A stretch of 64,000 nt of DNA from Eutreptiella sp. 'Long Island Sound 2002' (GCA_964036045.1 OZ038381.1:149119596-149183595), one strand, 5' to 3'. Numbered from the stretch's first letter, positions 20,297 to 32,307 are shown. Notes: generated by a model not told the origin, from the sequence alone. Translations and numbers: made by a program.

Positions 20297-22015
20297 GTGT
20301 TTTGGGTACGTATCCGACTAGGGGGACGCGAATACCTGGGGGTTTTGGACACTGGCGCCACCATATCTATAGTGGCCAAGAAAATTTTACCTTGTGGGAG
20401 CCTGAAGAACACCATGACCACCGCTGCTATACGCATGGGGGATGGACATGTGGTGCACAACCGCGGGGACTGTGAAGTGGAGGTACCTATGGGCTCCCGG
20501 ACTATCGCCCATCGGTTCAATGTGATCGACACTGAGGCCTTTGACTTTGTACTGGGGACTGACTTCTTCGTACAGCACTCCCAGATACAATCCCTGACGC
20601 TGCAAGCGCCCTACCTCCTCTACGTGGACCACGGCAGTGGCAGAGAGTCTGTGCCACTGGAGCAGTCGGAACATACCTCGAGTTACCTGAGGCTATCAAA
20701 GGAGGATCCCTCGAACATGATGGCGGCCTCCAAAACTGAGGACTATCAACTATTGGGGGAAGTCCTAGACCAAAGTCTGAAGGAGTTGGGTTACTATAGA
20801 GAAGACCAGAGTGTGGAGTTGTTCGCCAGCGACAAGCAGCATGAACTGGACCTTTACTGCAGCAAGGGGAATAACTGCAGCTACAAATTCTACTGGCCCT
20901 CTTTCGGGATGGCCTACGGGAACCCAAGGTTCAGTGAACTGGGGAAGGTGCTGACCAAGGTGGCCTTGGAACGTTCCCGTATGGTCCTGTGTTCCCCCGA
21001 TTGGGGAGCCCATGGGGGCAACGAGTACTGGCGAAACCTCCTGGACAGGCTGACTATCAGCTCTGTTCGGTTACCTGATGAGGCCATCTACGTGCCTCTG
21101 GGGCGTAAGACGCCTATTGGGAAACCCAGATGGGGGAGTATGCTGAGCGTGGTGGAAGGAGGTCTTACCTCCATCCCCTGGGAGGATCTGGACCCGACTC
21201 TGGTCCAGGCTATACAACGAGAAAGCGACGGACTCGCCTTGGGTGACTTGAAGGATCGCCTACGACCTCAAGATGCTGTTGAGACTACACCCGGAGGAGA
21301 TGAGTACGTTGTGAGTGACACCAACGCCCCCAACTCTCCCTGCCATGTACCTGTTCCTGATGGAGTCTCTGAGTGTGGACTATCTGAGCTACCTAGCTCT
21401 ATCCACTCAGAAGACGAAACTGAGCACGACGCCTTCTTCGTGCAGACCTGTGTGGAGGAAGTGGAGAACGCCGAGTACGTCGCCCCACTGAAACCCCTAC
21501 TCTCCATGAGGGTGAAAGACCCCGTGGACGAGGAGCTGGACCCTCGATCCAGGCTAAGGGAGTATGTGGATTCCAAGAGGAAGTTGGTGGCGAAAAAGCT
21601 ATGCTACGCGAAGCCTACCCGCAGCTCATGGCCACTGAGGCAAGGACGTATGGGAGATCTATCCCAATTGAAGGAGGACCTCAAACAGAAGATCACCACC
21701 TGGCAAAGGGAGGTAGATCTTAAGCTCATGAAGAGCGCGTGGGGCGCCCATGTGAGGACCCCTGAGGAGGACGACCTCTCGGAGGAATGTGTATGTGAAC
21801 CCCCTCGAGCGTGCCTATGTTGCCATCGTCCACCGGAGATGGTTGAACAAGACCTTCTATATGCCTACCAATGGTTGAAGGACACCACCAAGGGCGAAGA
21901 GTCGGTGGAGGATCACCTCCCGACGTCTACTACGCAGCGGGCCAGCAACTTACACTCTGACGAGGACATGGAGGACAAGATAAGGTATTGGACCCGCGGG
22001 TACAGAAGCTTATAA
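20297..22015 (+). CDS. Family B protease and methyltransferase-like domain (pol N-part)
   Basis: 572 codons. Residues about 20-115 are the retropepsin (VLDTGATISIV; FDFVLGTDFFVQ). Residues about 170-290 carry a block in the order VELFASDKQHELDLY, FYWPSFGMAYGNPRFSELGKVLTKV, RMVLCSPDWG, YWRNLLDRLTISSVRLPDEAIYVP. This matches my knowledge of the Dam-like N6-adenine methyltransferase-related segment found in DIRS and some gypsy elements; the NPRF here corresponds to an NPPF/Y motif. An acidic spacer with Cys-rich CVCEPPRACLCCH follows. RT starts after the stop at 22013, overlapping a new frame at 21988. Catalytic methylation is doubtful because the motif is degenerate. Confidence 0.7.
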   Translation: MFWVRIRLGGREYLGVLDTGATISIVAKKILPCGSLKNTMTTAAIRMGDGHVVHNRGDCEVEVPMGSRTIAHRFNVIDTEAFDFVLGTDFFVQHSQIQSLTLQAPYLLYVDHGSGRESVPLEQSEHTSSYLRLSKEDPSNMMAASKTEDYQLLGEVLDQSLKELGYYREDQSVELFASDKQHELDLYCSKGNNCSYKFYWPSFGMAYGNPRFSELGKVLTKVALERSRMVLCSPDWGAHGGNEYWRNLLDRLTISSVRLPDEAIYVPLGRKTPIGKPRWGSMLSVVEGGLTSIPWEDLDPTLVQAIQRESDGLALGDLKDRLRPQDAVETTPGGDEYVVSDTNAPNSPCHVPVPDGVSECGLSELPSSIHSEDETEHDAFFVQTCVEEVENAEYVAPLKPLLSMRVKDPVDEELDPRSRLREYVDSKRKLVAKKLCYAKPTRSSWPLRQGRMGDLSQLKEDLKQKITTWQREVDLKLMKSAWGAHVRTPEEDDLSEECVCEPPRACLCCHRPPEMVEQDLLYAYQWLKDTTKGEESVEDHLPTSTTQRASNLHSDEDMEDKIRYWTRGYRSL

Positions 22016-23290
22016 GGACCTATCTGGAGGTGTTCGGAGAACTACCCCCTCAAGCCCCATGTGACAAGCTGGTACAGATGGACCTCAAGCTGAAACCCGA
22101 GTTCGTGGGTCACAAAGTCCGGAGGAGACCCTATCCAGCTCCTGAAGAGCAGGCCGAGGAGATGGAGCGACAGATACAAGAATGTATCGACGCTGGCCTA
22201 GTCCTGGAGTACAAGGACGGGGACTACCCCCTACACTGCAGCCCCTGTTTCCTGGTGGCTAAACCTGGGTCTACAGCCAAACGGCTGGTAGTGGCCTACG
22301 GAGAGCTGAACAAGAAAACGCTGAACCACTCAGGGTCAATTCCCAATATGGAGTCTACCCTTGAGTAGATAGCCTCCTGTCGCTACAAGACAAAAATGGA
22401 CAAGAGGAGCGGATTCTGGCAAGTGGACCTGACACCCAACGCACAAGAACTACTGGCCTTCATCACCCCTCAGGGGAGGGTGTTCAAGTGGAAGGTCATG
22501 CCGTTTGGCGTGGCTAATGCACCCGCTCTATTCCAAGAGCTGATGAACAAGATCTTGTCCATCCTACGAAGGAGACCTAAGGTGCAGGAGCTCATATCCC
22601 GTGGTGCCCAGATGGAGGCTCACATCGACGATGTATGCCTCGGGACCAATACCAAGGAGGACCACCTAATCCTCTTGGGTGAGTTCTTTGCGGTCTGCCA
22701 GGAGAACCACACAGGACTCAAGCTGGAGAAGTGTGAGTTCATGCAGGAGACCATGCAGCACCAGGGGTTTGATGTTGGCTATGGGTGGTGGACCCCAGCG
22801 GCCTCTAAGGCCAAACCCCTGATGGATGCCAAGGTACGACACGAAGACCCCAAGAGAAAACTTCATGATGTACGCAGTTTCATTGGGGCTTGCAAATTCT
22901 ATCGCTGCCACATCAAAAACTTCACCTACACCAGCGCCGTTCTGACGGACTTGATCGAGAAGAGTACTACTTGGCGCTGGGGCCCACAAGAGGTACAAGC
23001 ATTTGACGAGCTCAAAGACAAGGTATCCAACGCTAAGTGCTTGGGCGTGCCTAGGGCACAGGGGGAGATTATCCTGGTGACCGACACCAGCAATGTGGGC
23101 GGTGGTGGAACGTTGTTCCAATGGCAAGCACTAGAGAAGGAAGAGTTCGACTGGGCAATGGGGGACGGAAGGTCTCAACCGAGATTGAACCCTCAAGCAC
23201 AGCTACCCCGACGACAAGTGGGTCCTACTACCTCTGGGCCACTGGAACTGGAAGTGGAACCAGGCCAGGGGGAACTACTCCACCTATGAG
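21988..23290 (+). pseudogene. Family B reverse transcriptase and RNase H start
   Basis: Frame 21988-22368 holds the RT N-part (LKLKPEFVGHKVRRRPYP, IQECIDAGLVLEY, CSPCFLVAKPGSTAKRLVVAYGELN). It is broken by TAG at 22366, where the A element has Arg. The frame from 22396 continues with the palm: FGVANAPALFQELM and HIDDVCLG (catalytic Asp pair at about 22627-22632), then LEKCEF and the connection region to the RNase H start VTDTSNVGGGG (TDTS in place of TDAS). The RNase H then slips frame twice between about 23120 and 23400 and contains a TAA in the STYEQ block. It copied element RNA to DNA before decay. Confidence 0.88.
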
Positions 23291-23399
23291 CAGTAAATGC
23301 TCGCGGGTATGCTGGTGCTATCCTCACAAGCACGACTGTTGGGGAGTAACCCTGTGGTCTGGCTGTGCGACCAAGAACCGGTCCGCAGTTTCCAGAAGG

Positions 23400-25496
23400 G
23401 CCCCCCAGTCTGAGAAGGCCAAGCTACGGCGCTGGTGGACCTACCTCAGTCAACTACGGCTGACGGTACACCATATCCAGGGAGTGAAGAACGAGCGTGC
23501 CGACTACATCGGCCGCAACAACTTCGACGCCCTGATTGGTGCCCGGTCTGAAGCGCTGGCTAAGGAGGCGTTCAGCCGTATGGATGTCCACTTGGACCTC
23601 AACATGACGATGATACGCCCCCTGGATGGACTCCAACAATCGGAGTACCTGAAGGAGTTTGGGGATATCTACAAGCGCCTGGAGAAACGCCTTGAACCCC
23701 TCCTGGTCAACCAAGACCAGTGGAAGAGGGACAAGAGCTACGTCTGGCACGAGGACCGCATCGTGGTGCCTAGTGACAGAGTCCCAGCGCTGCTGAAGTT
23801 GACCCATGAGTCCAGCGGTCATGTGGGTGCTGACCGTACCCTGAGGCTGTTCAAGCAGTGGTTCCACACTAGGTGCAATGACGATTAACTGCGGAAAACC
23901 CTGCAGCCTATCGTGGACAAGTGCCCGTGCAGGTCCTGTAAACCAGGGGATATCAGGGACAGAGGTCTCTACTCGACCCTGCCCATCCCTCACTGTGCTA
24001 ACAGTGTTCTATACGTGGACTACACGGAGATGCCGAAGTTCGGGGGCTATGACTTCGCCCTCGTGGTACCCTGTGGGTTGACCAGGTTTACCAAGGTGTT
24101 CCCATGTACCAAGCACATTACCGGGGAGGAGACTATCAAGATACTCCTGGAGGAGTGGTTTTGTGTCTATGAGGCGCCCAAGGAGATCAACTCCGATGAG
24201 GACGTACGAGTACGCTCAGATACTGGCTGGTACAAGAGGGTCCTGAGATCCCTCAATGTCCAGGTGTCTACGGGGATTCCCTACTCTCACACGAGCAACC
24301 CCCTATGTGAGCGACAGATCCGTGTCCTGAAGGAGAATGTAAGGATATGGTGCAAAACTGAACGCACCAGAGACTGGGTGAGACTGCTCCCCGTCATATC
24401 CTTGATGATGAACTCCCAAGAGAGTTCTGCTACTGGCTACTCACCCCATGAGCTATTCCTAGGGCGCCCGGCATGGTTCCTACATGCCCCCTATCCAGAG
24501 GACACCCATTCTTCTGTGGGTGAATGGGTCCAAGAGCAACAAGCAAAGGTGGACAAGGCCAAGGCTATGCTCCAGAGAGTGAGGGAGCGTCAGTGGAACA
24601 AGGAGAACAAGCACCGAGTACCGGCCACCTACCAAGAGGGGGACTGGGTGCTGGTGCACGGTAGTCGACTACCCGCCTGGCCACGCTCTACCAGCGATGA
24701 CCCGTACTTCAGGCCGTACAACATTCTATCAGTAGATGGACACCGTATCACCGTGCGGTGTTCTCCCCGTCTAGGGGGGACCCTGGTGTGCGCTGCTCAA
24801 CACCTGAAGCGCTACAATGATCCTGAAGACCTCTGTGGGGAGGAGTGGGAGCTGAACTACGCGGAAATCGCCGCTCTGGACCTACAAGGGGCTGCCAGCC
24901 CTATGGAAGTTGGGGGTGCACTCCCCGACATGAACGCCGAGGAAATGGCTAAGGAGGGCTTCTACCTGGTGAAGTCTGTCGGACGCGACCGCTATCGCCG
25001 GGGTTGGCGCTTCCTCACCCTCTGGGAAGGGTTTGGAGTCGAAGAGGCAACCTGGGAGCCCTTCTCTGCGTTTGTTCTACCTGAGGGACGCCTAAACTCA
25101 GTTCTGGTTCACTACTTGTCCCAGAACAACCTTGGTGAGTTGCTGAGGCTCGCTGAGACGCTTGCCTCCAAGACTAAAGCTAGGGAGAGACCTTACCCTT
25201 ACCTGCCTAAGCGTATGTGTGAGTGTGCTATTCCTAAGGTCCTGAGAGCAAGCCGCAGGAGTGGTGTCCTATCTATACCGGAGTGTGCAAGCTTGCTAAA
25301 CCTGGACGGTTGGCTTATTGATGCCACGGGGTACGCCCGGGGTCTCCCCTCCCCTAAGCGCCCAATTTCTGTGCTGGTGCAAAACATTTGGGGAATACCC
25401 AGCGTACTAATCCAGGTATTGTTTTCCCTACCTATCTGTCTACTACAGGGAGAGGTGGCCAAAAGCTGTGAAGGCATGAAAACGCCGTTTTGCTAA
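23400..25496 (+). pseudogene. Family B RNase H end, integrase and chromodomain
   Basis: Starts with the RNase H C-part (TVHHIQGVKNERADYIGRNN). The integrase zinc domain follows (HESSGHVGADRT ... CPCRSC), interrupted by a TAA at 23886 that replaces a Glu seen in A. The frame from 23913 carries the catalytic core: D36 in LYVDYTEM, D95 in INSDEDVR (or D103 in RSDTGWY) and E133 in NPLCERQIRVLKENVR. A C-terminal SH3-like region (EGDWVLVHGSRLP) follows. At residues about 340-405 there is a chromodomain-like block (GFYLVKSVGRDRYRRGWRFLTLWEGFGVEEATWEP). In chromoviruses such a domain directs integration to particular chromatin. Confidence 0.87.
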
Positions 25497-27430
25497 GTGG
25501 CCAAAACACTGACCTAACAACTGCCACAGCCCACCAACCCTGCTAAAATTGCAGGAAACGGGTGGGACAGTGACACACGCACTACAGGTCCTACACACCC
25601 TACAGTGGCACCATCCTGGTGGGCGAGCACTTCTGCAACTGGCTCAAGCCCCCACTCAGGACTACCACTCCTACACGCACACCCTACTGGGTGTTGCTGA
25701 AGAACATGTCGTGGGTCCGAACAACCCTCCTGTGAGGAAGACAAGAGAACACAGCGCTGCTAAGCAACTGTGGCCTGACAGGAGACGCCACAACGCGTTT
25801 ACCCTGCTAGGGCTTTGAGGGAAGGGGTGCTCTTTTCGCGTGCACGGCGCAGATGTCGATGAAGTCGGACTTCCTGCTCTGCCACAGGCAGAGGCGGAGT
25901 TATTTGTTTGTGTGATCTGCGCCCTTGTTTAGCAGGGCAAGTAACAAAAAATGGTATGCTGCTGCACCAATCACCCTACCTGCCCACCTGTAAAGCAAAG
26001 GCAAATGAAGGGGTGTTTGCGGCGGAGGAACCAAGCCACACACCAAGTACTATACGCTTCTCAGTGTGACTTATAATACACTGTCTGCAAACACACCCTG
26101 TCAAGCAAGCAAGCGTTAAGAGACTCCTCAGGTTCTCTTAAAGAACGTACCGATGAGCCCCTGGGTAACCTAAACGAGGTTTACGGTGCGCAATTCGCGT
26201 GGCCTACCCTTTAACGCGTGTGTGAATGCGCGAGCATGCACGAGTATCTTGGGCAAACCTGCCCATCTGGACCTCAAACACGAACTCCACCAGGGGGTGG
26301 CCCCTCCTGGGCTTACTCACCTTACCTAACGCTGGAGAGAGAGAGCAAGTGGGGCGCAAGCGAAAAACGTCGCTATGCACTTGTGTGTATGTCTAATCAC
26401 CCTGATCTGACCTCTAATCATCTGCAATCTTTCTAATCAATCCCTCAATCGCGTTCTATCGTTGTTAGCGCTGCTACAAGACTCGTTCACGGAGACACGA
26501 GACGAGGAATGTGTATGCTGCATACGAGACGAGCATACCTGTAGTTTATACCTGATTCATTGAAGTCTTTTCGTTGATTTTCGAATTCTTGGATTTTTGA
26601 TTCTTCTATCAGTGTGGGTGGAATCTGTATGTTTATCTATTAATGTGTGTCTCGTCATTTTCAAGACTACGTGAGACATACGTTTATAATTCCAATATTT
26701 CTGCATTTTCCGGCGCTTCGCTAGGGGCCGCTCCTGCACGCCGCCTTTTTATGCGTAGGAATTTCTTCATTTAAAAAATCTAGAGATGAGTATAATTTTT
26801 ATAAAAATCTGCTTCTAATGCACAATTGGATTCTGCTCAGGTGTGTTGTCTTAGAAAAATTCTAGGCCGTCATTTGACGGATTTAGGTGTTGTCGCTTCG
26901 CGTTTGCGTGGATTCGTCCATAAATCTCCCATTCCTGTCTGTACAGATACCCACACGCAGCCTCGCTGAGTAGGCTGTGTTCGGGCCGAAACGCAGCAGC
27001 CTGGAGAGACTGAGCAGAACCCAAGACCCCACCAAGGGTCAAATCAATGTTTTTAACCACTCCCTTCGCCCTAAGACAGGTCACAGGTCGCCAGCAGGTT
27101 TACGAGAACCCATGCGAGTGTGTATATTGTGTCTTGCGTTGGGTTTGTGTCGCGCTGCGTCTTGGAGGGAGGGATGCACATGCACATGTTTTGGCATGCT
27201 CCCAAACTAACCCAACCAAGCCACAGGAGCCCCGGCAGCGCCACGAGCGCTGAGCCTTCTGTAGGAAATGTTACAAACAGAGCAGCAAAAGAGCGCCAGC
27301 CATGATGAGCGCCCATTCTTCTGTGTGAGGGACACTATAGGTATTTTAAGGTAGATGTGGAAACCAAGGAAAGGCCAAGAAAAAAATCCCTTTTTCCTGA
27401 AAATGCGACAGTGGTGGCCACCACAGCACA
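25497..27430 (+). other. 3' noncoding part of family B element
   Basis: About 1.9 kb between the pol stop and the purine tract. No motif-supported ORF was found. It is unusually long for a gypsy 3' region and could contain an older insertion. A small inverted repeat, TAAGAGA/TCTCTTA, lies near 26120-26145. The only other notable content is alternating GC-rich and AT-rich stretches. Confidence 0.55.
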
Positions 27431-27437
27431 GGGGGGG
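27431..27437 (+). other. Polypurine tract of family B element
   Basis: GGGGGGG directly before the 3' LTR (which continues AGTAAGAAAAAG). This is the expected site of plus-strand primer generation by RNase H. Confidence 0.6.
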
Positions 27438-28223
27438 AGTAAGAAAAAGTGCTTTTCCAATGCTTTGAGGCATACTCTAGTTGTATTAGAGATGCACTGA
27501 GCATCCATGCATCTCTATCTTAGTATTGGCCCCACCAAGAGTGGTGATAACACATTTTGACCTATGGAACCAAACACCCAATCAGGATATGGAGTGGACC
27601 CCTTAATCCCCTTTCAATGTGAGGCAAATCATCTTTTCCTGGGTTGACTGAGAACTGACATATCCAGGGCAGAGCCTATGAATTTATCTATGTTTTTCCA
27701 TGAATTCTTAGCTGTCCTAGTGGTATGCACCCTAGGGGGCTGGGCACCTCTGTTTGAGAGGTCCTGGGTTCAATTCGTGGTCAGCCTAGCTAAGTAGGAA
27801 GATCCCATGTGACATGGCAGTGACCTCATCGCCACATGCCCTGCCATCTCAGCACATATGGGACCCAAAACAAAGAGTGCACATCTCCTGAGATGGCACT
27901 ATGGAGAGAGAGAGCCACCATGGGGCAGTTTTCCAACTCTTTTCCAAAACATTTCAGCTTTCTTTGTGAATATGCAATCCGATTTGACCTGAGTTGCAGT
28001 TTCTGTGAATATCCTTTTATCTTTCACTGTTTACACTGCAGCCCTTCATGCTTTCATCCTGATTCTCTTCTACTTGCATACCTCTGGCTTGGGCTATCCT
28101 GGATTGATTGTATTTCAGCAAACAAAAGCTTTTCATCTTCAAAAACAAGCAGCAGGAAACCCTACACCAGCAGCAAACAGCAGGAGAAGCACAAACACAG
28201 TGTTGAAATCACTATAAACTTTT
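27438..28223 (+). repeat. Family B 3' LTR
   Basis: 786 bp, matching 972-1755 and 17054-17837. It ends AACTTTT, then CT, then the target duplication CCATA and the A element RT on the minus strand. Confidence 0.88.
27707..27794 (+). other. tRNA-like cassette in 3' LTR
   Basis: Third copy of the 88-bp segment, same length, both boxes intact. Confidence 0.5.
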
Positions 28224-28225
28224 CT

Positions 28226-29971
28226 CCATAGTCAACAACCAGTCTCAGGGCAGTCGACCCTGGTTTGGCAACCAGGAAACAGGGACTGCAGTGATGGGGG
28301 TAGTCCCCCTTCTTATATTTTTCAACGAGGCCAGCATCAATACATTCCTGGATCTGGCGCTCGATTTCGTCAACCTGTTCCTGTCCAGCGGGATAGCGAC
28401 CACGCCTCACTCGGGTCTTCTCAAATTCAGGTTTCAGTTTCAGGTCCATCTGGACCAGTTCTTTCTAAGAGAGGGGGGGGCGGCAAAGCGCCAAATACCT
28501 CCTCATAGGTTATCAGCAGTTCCTTCAGTCGGGGGTCAAGGTTAAGACTCTCCGGTTTCTGGAGGAAATCCTCCTCAGCATGGAGGTTGCTGTTACCATG
28601 TTCTTTCTCTTTCTGCCGATCAGCAGTTTCGGCAGGCACAGAACCATCGTCCCACTCAGGGGGACATTGCTGCCCATAGTGCAGAGAATACACTAGCGGT
28701 GTCTCAGGATCAGGCAGCGCATAGGAATCATCGTCCTCCTCAGACCAGATGGAGGATTTCCAGGTCTGTCTGAGGTATTGCAGCCGCTCTTGGCGCTCAA
28801 TACCTTCGGCCTTCAGGTACAGCAGCCGCCAGAGTTCCTGAGTGTCATGCTCAGACAATGGCGTGTTATTAGAAGCAGGCCGCGCCAGAGTATCAGCAAT
28901 CCGGGCCACAGGTTCACCTGTGTGCATAGACTGCATGTGTAGCACTGGTTTCCCAACAGGGGAAGCGGCCTCAGAGGTTGATTCTACATCTACCTCCTCC
29001 AGCAACAGCTGGGCTAGGGAGGCACTGTGTTTTAGGTCAACACAGCTGGGATCAACAGGAGGAATAGTGCTGGCGGTCTCAGACAATTGGTCGTCAGCAT
29101 CCTCCTTTACAGCTGCAGGTTCCAGATAGCCATCAGGAGACTCACACCCTGTAAGTGTGGCAGATAGGTGCTCAGGAGATCAATATTTGCGATCAGAAAG
29201 GGTCAGGCCACGATTTTCGGCCATGACTTCTTTCAGTAGCACCTGGTCTAGGTCACACAGGGGTACAGGATTGAGAGATCCATCAACGATGGACAGGAAA
29301 CTGGCCCATTCACGTGACTGTATGGCTGTGTCTGAGTCTCCAGGCACATAGATGGGGAGTTGCACTCTTCCCACGGTCATTCGATCTAGCATACGGCGCC
29401 AGTAAGCATGTTCACCAAAGCAGCCCCAGTCAGGGGTGCACATGACCATCCTTCCTCCCTCATAAGCGATTTTGGTTAGAACCTTCGCGAGCAGGGAGAA
29501 GGGACGGTTAGCATACGCTAGGCCCATTGCTTTCCAGAAGAAACGGAAAGCATTGTTCAATTGTTTCGAGCAGTACAACTGCATGATGTGCTGTTGTTGG
29601 CTCGCAGACAATTCCATCTGGATCTCATCCAGGTTTACCTGAAGGGCCGCCAGTCCAATTTCAGGAACGTGACGGGCCAATTGGTAGCTTTTAGTACGAT
29701 AGTTAAACTTGGATGCGTAGCGAAGCCCAGACTCTTCTCGTCCTGACAGCTCCAAAGGTACGGGGAACAGCACACTGCCAAAGTCGCAGTGCAAAGAATA
29801 GGGGCGCTGGAGAGACGGCATTTTTACCTGGGGGTTTCTCCGTAGGAAGTCTGTACCAATGACGATGTCAAAGGCGTCGGTGTCGGGCACTCTGCAGTGT
29901 TGGGTCACGGTTTCGTCGCCCAGGCATATAGTCACATCGACCCCCCCCCCCAGAACGGATGGTACGCCCAT
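28226..29971 (-). pseudogene. Family A protease end, methyltransferase-like domain, spacer and RT N-part
   Basis: Read from 29971 down. The protease second half (FDIVIGTDFLRRNPQV) is followed by the methyltransferase-like block (MELSASQQQHIMQLY, FFWKAMGLAYANRPFSLLAKVLTKI, RMVMCTPDWG, YWRRMLDRMTVGRVQLPIYVP). A TGA stop lies at 29180, then an acidic spacer in the same frame. A frameshift at a G8 run near 28470 precedes the RT N-terminal region (MDLKLKPEFEKTRVRRGRYP to RLVVDYGE), which stops at the B insertion. The rest of this RT is on the other side at 17053. It is a diverged sister of family B. Confidence 0.85.
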
Positions 29972-30110
29972 CCCCTACTCTTATGGCCACGGTCTTAGTT
30001 TTCTTGAAAGTCTTTAGCAGGCGCCGGGCCACTATGGAAAGTGTTGCACCGGTGTCAAGCACCGCTCGAAAAACGTGATCCCCGATTTTCACGAGGATCC
30101 AGAAAACCAA
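29868..30110 (-). pseudogene. Family A aspartic protease, first half
   Basis: Retropepsin with VLDTGATLSIV and VAIRVGDG. The frame is lost at a run of about 11 C at 29941-29951, after which the second half continues in another frame from 29971. Without that slip the protease would be complete. The sequence in front, in the same frame, reaches gag after stops TAG, TGA and TAG, as in family B. Confidence 0.8.
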
Positions 30111-30395
30111 GTTCTCCTGTTCGGAGCCGCCCCCCTACTCCTCATCAGGGAACTTGACATCCACCCCTGCAGCTATGAGGGACCTGGCCATCCAGGCCAA
30201 TCACCTCTTCTTGGAGTTATTCCCCTCAGGGGTAGCGTTATCTCCCTGTGGGCGCTTCTTGGGATCACCTGCGGCAGGAGGGGGTGTAGCAGCAGGAGGG
30301 GGTGTCGCAACAGGCGCTGATGAGCGCCTCTGGCGGCTAGGGGGTCCACCTTTGCGGCGCCCTTTGCCACCTCTTTTAGCACCTTTATCCCCATT

Positions 30396-32307
30396 CTAAG
30401 GGTTTTTGGTGGGTGCTTGCGTCTTCTGGCGTTCAGCCTCCTGCCGCTTGAGTTTATCACTCTCGCGTTTCTTTATCTGACATTCGTCTTTGTAGTGACG
30501 ACGTTTGCCACAATAGCCACAGGTGATGGTACACCTGAAATGATCCTGATGGGTCACAGATTTTCCATCCTTGGTATGCTGCTGTCGTTTCATCTGCAGC
30601 ATACAGCTACTGCGTTGATTGCAGTCAAGGGCATGACAAGGCCCCCCCTTGTCATTGACAGGTTTGCAGTAGAACAAAGGGGGTGTACCTGCATAAGGTT
30701 TAACCTCATTCATGGCACGTAGGTTACCCCTCACTTTACCACCTCCCTGGTTGGTGTTAGTAGGATTTTTAGGCCCTTTCCCTTCGCCACAATCGGGGCC
30801 AGGGGTACCACCCCAACCAAAGTGCTTCTTGAGGAATTTCTTCATGTGGGAGTCATTCTCCGTCTCAAGAGCTAGCTCAATCAGCAGGTCCACCAGTTCG
30901 TCGTACGAGTTGGTCCGGCTTTTCCTCTCAGAGGTAGCGCGGCAGTCATCCCACGTACGTTGGGGGATCTTACTCATGAGCCACAGGTGGGGCTTATTGG
31001 CGCCGTAGGAGCCAACGTTCATCCGTGAAAACAGATACTCAAGGTCGCACAGGTATTCAGAGATTCGCGCAGCGGAAGGAAGCTCAGGGAGCATAGGTAG
31101 CTCCTCCATCTGTTTGCGCACACTGAGGTCAGTCTCATAGACTGAGAACGTTTTCTCCAACCTCTGGAGTACCTCTACCCGGGTTGGACAGGTTTTCACA
31201 ATCCGTTTGACCTGTTTTTGTACAAATTTTCCTTTTGCAGGAGCGTTTCAGCAAGTCGCATTTGGTGGCCACATCCACATGGGATGGGCCAGTGCGCAAA
31301 AGAGACTCAGCACATTCTTCTGCCCATTCAGGCAAATTTTTCGGCTCGAACTCCGGCAGTTCTAGCTGGATGTTCGCCTGGGCAATAGGTCTGCCCATCT
31401 TTCCAGCCCCCGGGGTTAGGCCAGAAGGAGAAGGAGATACGCCAGCAAGAGGTGCCAGGGCTCACAGCCCTCTCTTCTCGGCCTCCGTCACCTGCACGTC
31501 CTGTAGTACAGCAATAGGGACTGTCCTGGCGCGAGGATAAAAAGGGCTGGGGCAAGTAACCTTGGGTAGCAACCTGGACACTCTTGATCTTTTGAGATCA
31601 TCAGCCAACGTGCTCAATACTGGTGATGTCGAGAGTAGCGCTGGTTTGGTTAAGGGTTCAGTGATACCCAATTTTGCCTTGACAGCCTCTGACAGAGCTG
31701 TCACATCCGGGTCTTCCGATCCGGATAAAAGTTGGGCCAATAGTTCAGCCGTACGATCCAGAGCCCCATGGGTGGGCTCTGGGCAAGGTGGATCCATTAT
31801 CAGCAGGTCTGAATGCCTTGCTCTCGGGTGTTCGTGTACTCTCGGTCGTCTCGGTAGTGATACTGTGTCCGCTATGTCTGTAGATGGCGCAGAATGGAGG
31901 AAGGAGCCCATCTCAGTTTGGGGCGGCGATCCGAGGGCATCAAGAGGTAGTTCTCCATCTACTCCTATGGTGGACAGGTGGTACTCTTCGTGGAGCATGA
32001 ACTCGTCCATCCTCCTTTGTAGGTCCTCTTGTTCTTCAGGACCAACTCGAAGTTCGGAAGAAGACGAAGCTGGACACGCGGACCGGGCGATGGAAGCTTC
32101 GACACGCCTGCGGAGCCTTTGCAAGCTGTCTTCACCATGGGCCGCTAAGGTTTCCATGGTTAATGGGATTGTTCTGGGTGTATTTAGTTCCGCCCTTCTG
32201 TGCTCTGGATCTTCCTGAGACCCAGATGCTGCTCTCAGTGGCGGTTCACTCACTGGGTGAGATAGTTGAACTTGTACACTTCTGATCGGCCAGGTTCGGT
32301 AGGACAT
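30396..32307 (-). pseudogene. Family A gag
   Basis: The ATG at 32307 opens a frame with a Pro/Ser/Glu-rich N-terminus (to a TGA at 31462). The same frame continues with the capsid start (IQLELPEFEPKNLPEWAEECAESLL). A frameshift near 31200-31220 leads into 31199-30396 with the rest of the capsid region (LPMLPELPSAARISEYLCDLEYLFSRMNVGSYG, WDDCRATSERKSRTNSYDELVDLLIELALE). Two Cys/His clusters follow: YCKPVNDKGGPCHALDCNQRSSC and the CCHC knuckle CGYCGKRRHYKDEC. Order and motifs parallel the B gag at 1839-3932. Confidence 0.85.

Larger units (their letters stand above)
17054..28225 (+). mobile_element. Gypsy family B element, nearly full length, inserted in A
   Basis: An 11.2-kb chromodomain LTR element: 5' LTR 17054-17837, initiator-Met PBS 17838-17849, gag, protease, a methyltransferase-like domain, RT, RNase H, integrase, chromodomain, about 1.9 kb of 3' noncoding sequence, a G7 purine tract and 3' LTR 27438-28223. 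Flanking CCATA at 17049-17053 and 28226-28230 is a 5-bp target duplication, allowing two extra bases CT at the right end. The two flanks belong to the same codon region (YGE) of the A element RT. Coding regions carry stops and frameshifts, so the copy is not autonomous. Confidence 0.9.

Noticed and set aside
17921-25496. A variant genetic code to explain the in-frame stops
   Set aside because: The same positions carry sense codons in the other copy or in family A, and all three stop codons are involved. Ordinary mutation explains them.
25630-25660. TGGCTCAAG resembling the end of a dinoflagellate spliced leader
   Set aside because: Only nine bases match and the rest of the leader is absent. 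Chance match.
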